This document shows, piece by piece, positions 20,583 to 39,300 of a stretch of 64,000 bases of DNA. The stretch is from Sycon ciliatum (Eukaryota > Porifera > Calcarea > Leucosolenida > Sycettidae). The translations under genes were made by a program, and so were the position numbers. The notes under the pieces were generated by a model that saw nothing but the letters and a program-made list of their open reading frames with translations, was not told the DNA's origin and did not search any database. The stretch is taken from the NCBI RefSeq assembly GCF_964019385.1, contig NC_088643.1:4558301-4622300 (forward strand), read 5' to 3'. Positions within the stretch are counted from its first letter, which is position 1, and each line of letters begins with the position of its first letter.

Positions 20583-20968
20583 TACCGTAAAATCCCGCCA
20601 GAGCGCCCCTACCTCCTCGACGCTTCAGGTGGGCAGGGGCGGATGGGCGAGTCCTACTTGCCGCATTCAGTGCTACATGAAAAAGTACTCATCCTACGAA
20701 AACTGTTCGTGCATCTCGTACACCGACCAAAGGTCAAGAGCCAGGAGTCGTACAGACCCGACAAAACGCAAGGTTTGTGCGATCCCTGGTCAAGAGGGTG
20801 GGCACTGTTGCGTACATTTCCAACGGGGTTGAGCACGCGTCTGCAGTACAGTACGGCATCACAGACTGCGACAGAGTCATACGAGGATACAATCAATCAC
20901 GTTCCTGACAAGAAGTCAGGGAGGGGCGGATGGGAGAGACGGGGCTCTGGCAGCGGGATTTTACGGTA
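20583..20968. mobile_element. Inverted-repeat element, TACCGTAAAATCCCGC family
   Basis: About 386 bp. The left end TACCGTAAAATCCCGCCAGA and the right end (complement of TACCGTAAAATCCCGCTGCC) are inverted repeats that continue inward. A TA target duplication is probable. It is non-coding. Confidence 0.75.
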
Positions 20969-21923
20969 CTACTGTACTGACTGTGAACTGGTTGTGTTTC
21001 TCAACACAATTATACACTGTTTTACGTTGGACTGTCTGTACATACGGCATGCCAACGTCAAGCCGTTTGCTAATCCATTATAACACAACGCGAATTTCGT
21101 CATTGAGTTCGACTTTCATTGCTATTGCTATTGGGAGTGCGAACTCGAACGCGAAATTCGCTTTGCTAAGCCTCCGCATTGTCTGCATGTGTTTGTATCA
21201 CGTACCTGAATCCCCACACAGCGGACGAAGGGTCCAGAAGTACAGGCTGGTCAGGAAACTACTCATCGCCACCACGTCGCCATTCAATGAAATTTAGCCC
21301 GATGTGCTTTCAGCTCTGGGGAGCAAGCGATCGCTAGATGATCGCTCGCTATGTCCACGAGGTGTTGGTAGTATTGGCAAACACCTCATCCAGTGATACA
21401 GTCGACTAGTCGGTATGGCAATGGAGTTGTTTGGAAGTATGTCAGATAAAATATATTTTATGCAAAGTACTAAGTAGATACGACATGTCGACAGTGATTA
21501 TCCTTGCCTTTTTCATTCTATGAATATTTTTTTTTAAATTTCTGTCATAGAATCTACGCACGAGTGTACTTCCCCTCCCTAGGCCCGGCTAGGCTACAAA
21601 GCCAAAGGCGCTAGGCTCTGACTTCCTCGGGAGTTACCCAAATAAAACCATGAAAAACAAAGTCCAACAAGTGTGAGGTCGACTAGGTCATTGTACGTTT
21701 TATAGTTGTGTCCATATCGCATAAAACTATGATAAAGCCATCAGCACGCACGAGAAAATCCGGCAGCATCCTTTGCGCAAGAACCTTGCGCTAGACTGTA
21801 TACTACTACTGTCTTGTGTGGCGCGATGCTGCAGGTTTGAATGACAGGAACTGAGCGTGTAGTGCAGTGCGGCTTTGTGTTGTTTCATTCGAGGCATCGA
21901 TGCTGTGACTGTGTGAGTATTCC

Positions 21924-22508
21924 ATGGTCATGGAGCTAGACGCGCTGTTTCGGAAAGTAGCTCAACACGTGGCGGAGGATGATGTCGCTAAGTGGAGGAA
22001 GCTGCTTGCGTTCGTCGCTGAACCGGACGAACAAGCAGCGTGGATGGAGGAGATGGAAAAGCAAACTGGCGGAGCTGCTAAATTCCTAAAATTCCTGGAA
22101 CATCAAGCCCTAATCCGTGATGACAATGTGAAATTGTTAGAGGAATTAGTGTCTTATCTTCCTGACAGTGCCAGCAAGCAGTCGCTGATAGCAATTGTCC
22201 GAGACTACTCGGACAAGGCTGATGTGTTGCGTCGCAAGCGAGCGGCAGCACAGTTGAATGGCGATCCTCTTGATCAGGTGATGCGGCGAATAGCGTTTGA
22301 GGAGCGCCTTGGTAGCAAGTGGTCAATCTTGGCTCTCAAAGGTCTGAAGCTGGCAAGCAGCGACATAGAGGAAGTGACGCACAAATGCCAAGGTTCTGAT
22401 CTGGACAGGTTGGCTTACGAAGCCATGTGCATGTGGCGAAACCTCCACGGACGCACAGCCACCAAAGCGAAGCTGATAAAAGTAGGGATTTCAGGCGGTT
22501 TTTTCTGA
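21924..22508 (+). pseudogene. FADD-like DED + Death-domain adaptor, copy 1, disrupted
   Basis: Same protein as the intact copy at 44571-45197 up to ...KLIK, except for loss of two residues (QA) in the Death domain. A 1734-bp transposon then interrupts the coding sequence: eight foreign residues follow and a TGA ends the ORF at 22508. The lost part is the last ~20 residues, covering the final Death-domain helix. It reappears after the transposon at 24217-24285 with its own stop codon. Start at ATG 21924 as in copy 2. It may still be transcribed as a truncated DED protein. Confidence 0.85.
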
Positions 22509-24216
22509 GCAGCGCTTTGCTCCAACTAACAAGTTTTTCTGACGCATCTATGTGTAAGGACTGTCTACAGAAAATTTGAACGGAATCCAAGCAGTATTTC
22601 CAAAGTTATGAGCATTCAAACATAGCGCACCAACCTTGATGAACACACATACAAATTGGATCTGCAGGATGGCACAAAATGGAATTCCCATACTCCCTAG
22701 CAACACCATAGCAACAAATAAACTTCATCCGATCGTGGCCAAACTTGGATCAAGGATGGCCCTGGCTATGACGGAACGGAAGATAAAAGTTTTTTTTCAA
22801 AATTCCAAATGACCGCAACAATGGCGTCCTTAGCAACGGCCCTAGCAACAGTATATTTCACGCATAATTCAACATGGTAATAGGTGGAATATGACAGAAA
22901 TACGGCAAACACAACATTTAAGTTATATAGTATGCATGTGGGAAACTAGAGGAGCAGACAGCAAGCTCTGATGTCACACAGTGCCCGTTTTCGGCTGCAA
23001 CGAGTCAGAGACGCACATTAGCCGCACAACGACCATACTAGATGCTATTGAGTATTGTACACAGAAGCCAGCCAGCGGTGAGTATTTATAAGAGATAAGT
23101 TCAGTAAAAAACCAGCCTGGAACAACCACGCACCTGTATGACACATGGAAGATCAAGTCTGGTGCCACACACAGGGTCAAGACCTGCTATGCCGGGTGCG
23201 GGCTCCAAAGCGCCATCATTTGCTGCGCCGGCATCAACATCAACTGTTGCTTCAGCACTGACATCAACGGCTGGTCCAGCATGGACATGAACTGTTGCAA
23301 ATGTCCACACCTCAGCACGTACGACTGCTCAGGTGTGGAAATTTGATAACACTGATATAATTTTCCAAACTTATACAATTCATGCAATTTGCAATCCCTA
23401 CAGCCTACAATTTTCCTTGCAGTTCAATGTTTCTTTCTTGGACAAGAATCAGACACAATATACGATTTTTCGTTCAGTGTGTGGTTATCTGCTTTACAAT
23501 TTGATTGAGAGGCAGTTCAAAAGGATGACTTAGTAATTCACTGAGGTCGTCACTTGCCTTGTTCTTCAGCAAATTTTTTCTCCACTCTCTGATACGCCCG
23601 ATTTTGTTCCTGGCAATTTTCACATCGTCTCGAAATCCTTTCCATCCACGACTGCAACTAGCAAAATCAAATTATGCTAACTCTACTTGGTATCATTTTT
23701 GCTTCTCGCCCTCAACGAGAGTTCAACTACTACTAGGCCATTCCTCAACTGCCTGGGACAACACCATGAACACAGAGGACGACGGAAGTTAATCGTCTTT
23801 CTTCTCCACCTCCATACTGTGTCATGGCGTTCAACTTCAAAACAATTTCCGCGACCGAGCGCGACCCTTCATGCCGTCTGAAGGAACCTACCTAGACTAA
23901 ATCGATGCCGTAAAATCTGATTCTGACTGCCGCTTGAGCGTGGAACCAAGGCAAACAGCTCAAAAGCGACTTTGAAATCTACAAGAATCTATCGAGATGC
24001 GTAATATCGGCACGAATTCGCCGTGTGAGGCACCAAACGAAAGCTTGAAACCTACTCTTCAACGGTGCGCCAATAAAAATAGCGATAAACTCACTTTCCC
24101 TACCTAAAATCTACGCCGAAGACCCCGCGCTGAGCTGTGCCATGCCTGGCATTCAAAAAGCATGCATGCGTGTCAAGGTACTTTTGCCCCCGCAGATCAC
24201 GTGACTGAAATCCCTA
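22483..24216. mobile_element. hAT-like non-autonomous transposon inside the FADD-like gene
   Basis: 1734 bp with inverted ends TAGGGATTTCAG / CTGAAATCCCTA, flanked by ATAAAAG (22476-22482 and 24217-24223). The empty site exists once in copy 2 at 45129-45135. The duplication is 7 bp as read; 8 bp with one mutation would fit hAT. No transposase ORF is seen. Confidence 0.9.
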
Positions 24217-24285
24217 ATAAAAGCCCTGCGGGACTCCCAGCAAGTACTTATTGCAGAGAGGATCGAGCAGATGCGTGATCAATGA
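24217..24285 (+). pseudogene. Separated 3' end of FADD-like copy 1
   Basis: Encodes ALRDSQQVLIAERIEQMRDQ then stop, identical to the C-terminus of copy 2. Confidence 0.88.
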
Positions 24286-26613
24286 GCTGGCAAGCGGACA
24301 CTAGAACTAAGTACTGCTCTGGTCTGAGTAGCAAGATTTGCCGAATCAACATATGCATCCTGAGCCCAGCCAGCGTGGTGCTAACTTACTACGGCACGAG
24401 TCACCAAACTAACTTGTTAGGTCACCCCTGGAGAAAACTCTGGGGAACAGGCATAACACAGTCCCTGGGTGACACTGCTCTGGCTTGAAGCCACAGCGCT
24501 GAACTGTAGCGAGAGTGCATACACCGCTGTAAACCAGGGGCGCGCACTGAGCTCCACAACAGTTTGGGGAGACGCCGGAGTTCGTCGCTTGCATCCTTTT
24601 TTTAGGAATTTCTTTCATCCGAGCAGCGATCTGCAACTACAGGGTTCAAGGTCAAGACGGTGTACGACTCTGCAGCCGGTCAGGTCAACACGAAACAGCA
24701 GAGATTCTTGTTGATGTCCTTTTTCAGGATACATGACGCATGCCATACAAAGCGTGCGGTGGGCACCAACCTCTCGCTTTCGAAATGAATAAAATAACGC
24801 AGCCCTAGCACTACAAACACTGGTCTGTGCACTCGAATGCGGCGCTACTTTATTCATAAGGTTGGATTCCTCTGGCCAGCACCGTGTAGTTCACGCACCT
24901 ACAGACTTGTAGTACATGCCTTGAACCGTATTTCTGAGGATCTGCTGAAAAGTTGGCGTCCACAGAAAATTCCTCCGTGGGCCGAACCAAGCACAGTGGG
25001 CGAAATTGCCTGCCCATCTTTCCCGTACTGCGCCATTGACCCATGTACCTAATATAAAAGTAAATAATAATAATAATAATCTCCCTCCCTGCCCTTCTCC
25101 TGCAGCTGCCCCCGAGCTGGAAAGACCTTCAGAGATTCAGTGAATCACCATCTATGCAGCTCGCAGTGGTTTTGGGCACACACACACGCGCGCACGCACA
25201 CACACACGCACACACCTGTCCTGAATTTACTGAAAGGTTTTGGCCAGAGAAAACTGGAGCACACACACACACACACACACCTTTTTGATTAAAGCTTTAT
25301 AACACAAGTACCATTTCACGTGAGTTTATTTTACTCATCTGTTATTTAACCTGACACGGTGTTCTCCTGCTCCTTTTCCACCTTGTGTCTTCGCTTTCCC
25401 TTAGCTCAGGCCGTATATCTTCTATGCGGCTGTGTCTCCACACAGTAGTCTCTTCAAATATTACACAGCAATGAATCAAACAAGTCTCATTCCGCTGTTA
25501 CTCCGAGTTTCGTGTCAGAACACTTCATCAGACAGCATAACAGTAGTCTCATCATGTATCTTTGCCTCTTGCCAGTCCCTCCTTTAGGAATATACTCACA
25601 TATTCTTGTTATCCTTTTATTTTGCATTTCTTTTCTTTCTATTTCTCTCCGTTGTTTCCTCCTTTCCCCCCTTTCTCTCTTTCTTCGGTGCGTGGGGTGG
25701 CAATGAAGCCGAGGCGGTCTGTCGGCAGAGCTAGGCGCGCCCCACTAGCACAGGCTCCGTGGCTCCTGGTGGCCCCTACCATCTATGTAGCCGCTTTTTC
25801 CTGTCGAATTCTTCCTAACCCTTGGTAGGGTTGTGTTCATTATGTAAAAATAGAATAAATGAACACTCTTGCTTGTGCCCTCCCGCGGCCCGGTGTCGTA
25901 CTGCCTGAATACGACCTGTGATATGATGCTTTCTCATGTTTTGATACCAAAGGCGACGTAAACGACAAACTCCATTGTCCTGAACTCATGTGCAAGAGTT
26001 GCGTGCTCAGTTTATGTGCTCTGGATGCATCGTGTTGGCGAGCTTCGCTTGAAAAAGGACCACAACACAATCATTCTTCATAGGAAACCTTAGTACTCTC
26101 AGAGTGAACTTGTTTTAGACCACGATGCATGTACAGCCTAGGTCATTGGCTGGGCAGACTGGGGGTCCGTGTATGTGAAACCTGTGCCATTGGATGGGCA
26201 CACTCTCTTTGGTTAGCTTGCCATGGCTGGCCACACATCAGTTAATCACCCTCACATCTTTCGATTGGCTACGGCCATATACGGTATGATACCATGATTA
26301 TGAGCGTGTGCACAATAACAATGGTCACAGCAATACAACAGGCAATGGAATACAACAGGAAAAAGAGTAAAAAAATCCAGATATCGAAAGTATGTTCAAA
26401 GGCAGCGGTAGCCAGGGCAGCGGAGCAAAAGAACACAGCAGCGGGAGTAAAAGAGAGAATAGGATTTGACACATACATACAAGCACACAGAAACAGAACC
26501 CACGAAAATACAGGAAAGCAGACAACGAGAGAGTAAGTATGGTGACAGTTAGTTATAGATGACTCAAGCAGCAGAGTAAACCGGGTATAGCAGGAAACAG
26601 ACTCCACACAGTG

Positions 26614-26645
<32 letters not shown>

Positions 26646-27614
26646 CACACACACACACATGCACACGGTGAAACGACATCGGACACGCACGTACGCAGGG
26701 CAGACACATAAAAAAAGAGTAAAGAGAAGCTGCTGACGTGGACATACATTGTTAAAATTCGAAACAATGTAAGAAAATACACACCATAAGGACACACAAC
26801 ACGTGTAGTAAAAACCCCGAGCTTCACTCCACGGGAGATCGTCAGGTAGCTGGTGTGCTGGTAGTGGGGGACCCAGACATAAGTAAGACAAAAAGATAAG
26901 CGCTAGAGAAAGCTATTACCTCTAGTTTGCCGCTAATGTGTTCGTGCCAGGAACAAAAGTGTGAGAAAAGCTGATATTTGCCAGTGTGCATAAAACTTCA
27001 AATGATAAAACGCTCTTGATCTGAATGAAGGGCACCGTATGGGCCATATGTGTGGCACGGTACATGTACAATGTACAACGTGGCTAAAAAAAAGGATATA
27101 AAAAAGAACACTACTAAAAACAGCACAACAAGCTGCGAGTGTCATAGCTGTTCGTTCACACAAACTAGTACTAAACTCGTGGACTACGTTGTCAGGCTGG
27201 CAATTTGGATCGACAAGCGATGGTTTGGCCATGATGTCAACTATCCTATTCTCTACAACAATACCAGCAGCAACTGCCACAGCAGCGACAGCAAAGACCA
27301 CAGAGTCAGTTTACATACGTGATATTCCTGGAGACACCTGCAGGACTACTAGAGGCCAGCAGCGAGCACAACAAGAAGCAGCAGCAGGAGCAACACGACA
27401 GATAGCCCCAGCGATGCAGACAGTAGAGACATGACGGGCAATGACACGACGGGCAATGGCACGAAAGGCCAGGTCAGGTGAGGTGGTTGTGGATGCGGTG
27501 AAACGTGTCAGTGAGTACCTCTGGCAGCCGACACAGAGCGGTCAGCAGAACATGGTCAGCAGAAAACGGTCGCAGCTGTAGCTATACAACGAGGCGAGAC
27601 CGGCACGGACGTCG
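24286..27614. other. Intergenic part of copy 1 between the FADD-like gene and DCAF8
   Basis: Shared with 50014-54174 of copy 2. It contains a decayed inverted-repeat MITE end near 24760-24893 (AGGTTGGATT...CCAGCACCG), AAT- and CA-rich simple repeats (25060-25080, 25180-25280, 26608-26660), and no recognisable gene. The DCAF8 3' untranslated region should lie at its right end. Confidence 0.5.
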
Positions 27615-34354
<6,740 letters not shown>

Positions 34355-34836
34355 CCTGTGCCAAGGACGTATCGCAATTCAGCCTCAGGGTATTCTACGC
34401 ACCCAATTCCTGCAGTCTAAAGTAAAACATGCGACTGCAACATGAGGACAATAAAAAAAATTCAATTCAGTCAGACAATGATTATGTCTGGTGACTGACA
34501 GCTAGCCAGGGCTATAGCTAGCTATAGCCTAGGGCCCATCATTTTGACGACTCCTTGGCTGTGACGTCATTGTGGCACGGTGCGAAAATACTTGGATTTC
34601 ACTTTTTTATTTCTTCACGACTTCAGGACGAAAGTCACTTCGAGCTTCATGAATTCAGAAAGTAGTATACTATGACCATGATGACCAGACTGTTAGTTTG
34701 CCAAGTCGCCTGAGCTGCGCGCCGCGATGCGGCATTGCCATGTGTTGTGTTGGCTTGTTGGTTGTGCCAGTATTATTTATTATGGTATCTCCTGTAACTG
34801 GGGTTAGTGTTATACCCACTCCATATTTTGTCAACA
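34355..34836. other. DCAF8 upstream region and probable LTR of a decayed Gypsy-like element
   Basis: No gene found. The stretch ending ...TTTTGTCAACA at 34836 precedes a primer-site-like sequence, so its right part is probably an LTR. I could not place the LTR's left end. Confidence 0.4.
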
Positions 34837-35553
34837 TTGGCGCCCAACTTTGGCTCTGAGTACCCACTCCCGAAGCTCTACCGACTACCTAGCGTTTTCT
34901 CTAATGAATATTCCCGGTGCTTTTCAATTCCCCGCGTGAGTAACTTCGATAAGCTTGTGTATCGTGTTAGTCATAAGTGCTTCTGCCTACAGTTGTGTTG
35001 TTCGTTCCGGCCGATGGTCATTTTGGAGGGGGGTCGGGGGGACCTCCCCCGGGAAAATGTAAAAAAGACACAAAATCCTGCGTTCTAGGAACTTCTGGCA
35101 CACTTCTGGCACAGTTTATAAGTCATAGAATTATTTCACGGGCAGAAGAGACGTGCATGGACATGCACAGATGCATGGCAGATCTACGAGTACGAGTCTA
35201 GAAAAAGGTCAAAGTCTGATGCGCATATGCACCGATGGATCCTGATTTTTTTATTACGGTTTTGGACGTTCCGGACGGACCACACTTTTCGAAAAGTGGT
35301 ACGGCCATGGTCGTACCAGTCGTAGCGGGTGCTACGCCCCTGGTACATGTAGTAGTAGTATTTATTATTTGACTAGGGGAGTCCCAACAGGCATGGCCTT
35401 GTTACAGGGAACCCTACGGGTGCATCAAACTAATACTTATCAGCCTTAGTGTATAGTGCAGTGTAGTACGAACCTGTTCGGTCCTCCATATTTGATCTTT
35501 TTAAAAAATTATTAAAAAAATTATTCAATATGGCAAGTCAATCTTCTTGGATA

Positions 35554-36123
35554 TGTTCACACGAAGGAACACGTTATCTTATCTTTTCACTCCAAATACA
35601 ATTACACCTGAAAGAGCAGCCTAGCTAGCTACACAACGCGAACCAAGGAACTACTAAAACCGAAAACATTCCATGTCGGTACAGAACCGAAGACAAAAGG
35701 CAAAGATGAAGTAATTTATGCAGCACTGTCAGCTGGCAAAACAGCAGAGGCGTAGCCACCGCACACGCGCTGTTGTACGGCACGAAAGCTAGCCATGATA
35801 CTATGCAATACAAATGTATGACCATGCACAGCAACAAGCAACAACACACAGCTAAGAAGTATATGCATGTAATACATGAACGGCCAGTTGGAAATAGTTA
35901 TGACGCCACTTTGTAGATCGCCCTCATGAATAGAAAACCACAAGAGAGACAGGGAAGACTACAGCCTACAGTGTAGCTCAGGCCTTGATACATGAATCAC
36001 TATTGCAGTATTGGCACAAGACAGAGAAAGGACTGCTCCAGCTATCAATAATAAAAAAGGAACCATTACTTCTAGTCTTAGTGATGCCATGCCAGAGAAA
36101 TATTACGTACTACCGTCTGAACA
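35554..36123 (-). repeat. BEL/Pao 3' LTR
   Basis: 570 bp, same sequence as 42595-43164. The short ORFs in it occur twice for that reason. Confidence 0.93.
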
Positions 36124-36321
36124 TCCTCCCCCTCGCAATATGCACCCAGATGTTGCATGATGCCTATCCTTACAACTACCAGTACCAAGCTAAGAGAAAA
36201 GTGAATCGAAAGGGCAAGTTCAGTGGTAGGAAGCTACAAAAAAAAACAAAAACAATGCATGAATCATTAATGGGGGTCGTCACTGAGCAGTACCTCCATT
36301 CTGGCATGTAGGGAGAGCCGT

Positions 36322-39300
36322 CTAACATTCCAGTGGACATACTCGAGTGATGGATCTCTTCAGAGTCTTCCCGCCCACTTGCATGGCCACCACACGCACA
36401 TGTCCGTCCGGACCAGGGAAAACTTCCGTGACTCTGCCGAGCGGCCAACGCCCACGCGGGGAGCTTGAATCCATCACCAGGACAACGTCGTCAACGGCCA
36501 GATCGCGTCGCTGGTGTCGCCACTTCATCCGCTGATTCAACCGTGGGACAAACTCTTTCAGCCAGCGATGCCAGAAATGGTCGATGAGCATTTGAACATA
36601 TCTCCAACGTCTCTGCAGTTGACACCCCTTCTCGTCCGTTGTTGCAATAACCAGCTGGCCCTCGGCCATGCCATGAAGGAAATGGTTCGGAGTTAGCGGC
36701 CCTGGATCCTTCGGACTAGCCGATTGGTAGGTGATGGGCCTGGAGTTGACGAGGGACTCTGCTCCGCTGAGAGCGGTGACCAACTCCTCGTCCGTCACAG
36801 ATGCGTCTCCAAGGATGGCGTGTAGAGCTCGTTTGGCGGCTCGAATCATTGCCTCGTGAACTCCCCCGAAATGAGGAGCTAATGGCGGGTTGAAACTCCA
36901 TTTCACGCGTCTGCAGGCCATGGCTTTCCGGACGGTGGTATTGTTCAGTTGGCCAACAAGCTCACGTAGCTGGCGGTCGGCATTCACGAAGTTGCCTCCA
37001 TTGTCCGACAGAACCTCCATTGGACAACCTCGTCGGTTGGCCATCCGGTTAAAGGCGTTCAGGAAAGAATTTGCATCCAATGCGTACGCCATCTCCAAAT
37101 GGACCGCACGAGTCAGCAAACACGTGAAGAGGCACAGATAGCGTTTGTGGCGAGTCTTTCCTCTCCCCTGCATAGTTTCGAACGGCCCTCCGTAGTCAAC
37201 GGCTACCCTGCTGAAGGCTCTCAGTGGCTCACACAATCGCTTTGCTGGCAACGGGGCCATGATTTGCTCTCCCGCACGGGCTTTTAGTCGTCGACACACC
37301 ATGCAGTCTTTCTCCCAGTCACGGATCTCCTCCCGTGCTGCTTCGACAAGATAGTGATCAGAGAGAGCTGCCAACGTTTCATTCGTCCCGCCATGATGAC
37401 GTTGCTCATGGCAATCTTTGACAATAAGCCGGGTGGTCGGATGTTTCCGGGGGAGAAGAATCGGGAAGCGCACATCAAACGGCAACCAGTCAGCCAGCTT
37501 GGTGCGACCATCGCAGCGCAATAGTCCGTCGTCGTCCAGTCGAGGCGATAACCTCGCCAAACGTGACTTCAGCGGAAGTGGTTGACCATTCTTCACTAGC
37601 TTCAGATCCTCCGCGAATGCCTCGTGCTGTGCCTCTTTGATGATGGAAAGGCTGGCAGCGTCCATCTCCTCGCCGGTTAGCTCTCCGCTCAACTCCTCAC
37701 CTCCACGGCAGTTGGTGATGAAGCGAATTGCCCAAGCCCGTACTCTGACTACGCGCGTCCAGTCTGAGAAGCGCCGAGAGCACAAGCTGGGTACTTTCTC
37801 GGACATAAATGACATCACCTCGGGCTGTGCAGCCTTGCGAGCTTCCGCTCGGGCAGCTGGGTCTTGGCCACCCACGATCTTGGCTGGCCATTCAGATTCT
37901 TCTTTCTGCAGGAAGGCCGGTCCTTGCCACCACAGCTCAGTTGCAACCAGTTGCTCTACCCCAGCTCCCCGTGACGCCAAGTCAGCTGGGTTGTCGCTGG
38001 AGGGAACGTACCGCCATTGACTGGGCGACGTAACAGTCTGGATGTGGCTGATGCGATTCGCCACAAACGGTTTGAAACGTCGGCTGTAGCTGCGAATCCA
38101 GAGCAGCACAGTCGCACTGTCGCTCCAGAAAATCACCTCTGACATGGCAATGGTCATGATCTGACTGAACTTCCGGGCCAGCTGAAGGCCAAGCACAGCC
38201 GCCAGCAATTCCAGCCGGGGGATACTTTGTGTTCTTGTCGGCGCCACTCTGCTCTTGGCTCCAGCGAGACGAACGTTTCCCTCAGAGCCACGCTGCACGG
38301 TGGAGCTGTAGACCACGGCACCATACGCCACACTCGACGCATCACAGAAAACATGCAGCGTCACTCCACTGGCCACGTCCGGGATGAGACATCTTGGTAC
38401 TCGAACTAAACTGAGCTTCGCCAGGTCATTGAACCACTGGCGAGCGCTGGTGTCGATGCCATCTGGAACCGGTTCATCCCAGTCAATACCAGCTACCCAA
38501 CTCTCTTGCATGAGGATCTTGGCTTGGGTCACGAACGGTGCCAGAAACCCCAACGGGTCGAATACGGACGCGACTTTTGCTAGGAGGAATCGCTTGGTGA
38601 TGCGTTGGTTGGTGAGGTCTGGCGGTTGAACGCTGAAGAAGAAGCAGTCTGCCTGACCGTCCCATGACACTCCTAGCGTCTTCACGGATGGTAGCTCTCC
38701 TTGGGATAAGTCCAGCTGGGTAGCGCGAGCCTCGGCTGGAATTACCTTCAGGAGCTCGGGCGAGTTGGACACCCACTTGCGCGGCGTCATCTTGGCCTCA
38801 CCCCACAGATCCATTAGCTCCCGATGAAGAATCTGACCTTGTTCGACATCTTTGGTGCTGTCCATCGTGTCATCCATGTAGGTGGACGCGAGGATAGCTT
38901 CTGCTGCCAGGGGATGCGACGCCAAATGTTCCCGGGCTGTCTGCTGAGCAACGTACTGGGCGATGAATGGTGCAGCATTGACGCCAAAGACCAGGCGGTT
39001 GAACTCAAAGTGCCGTAAAGGCTTGGCCGGATCCAGGTCCCGCCACACGAATCTGAGGTACTTCCTGTCTGCTGGCGCAACCGACACCTGCAAATACATT
39101 TCGGTCACGTCACAGCCCACTGCTATAGGCTTTTGCCGAAACCTGGTCAACACATCGAACAACTCACGTTGGAGCTTCGGACCAGGGTAGATGGCATCGT
39201 TGAGGCTGAGGCCATGACAGGATGCTGCAGCGTCAAAGACGATCCGCACCTTGGTTGTCGTCTTCTGCGGTCGGACGATGGGAAAGTGGGATAAGTACCA

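Noticed and set aside
21924..22508. Treating copy 1 as a shorter functional isoform of the adaptor
   Set aside because: The end is transposon sequence with target duplications, and the displaced original 3' end lies at 24217; disruption is the simpler reading.
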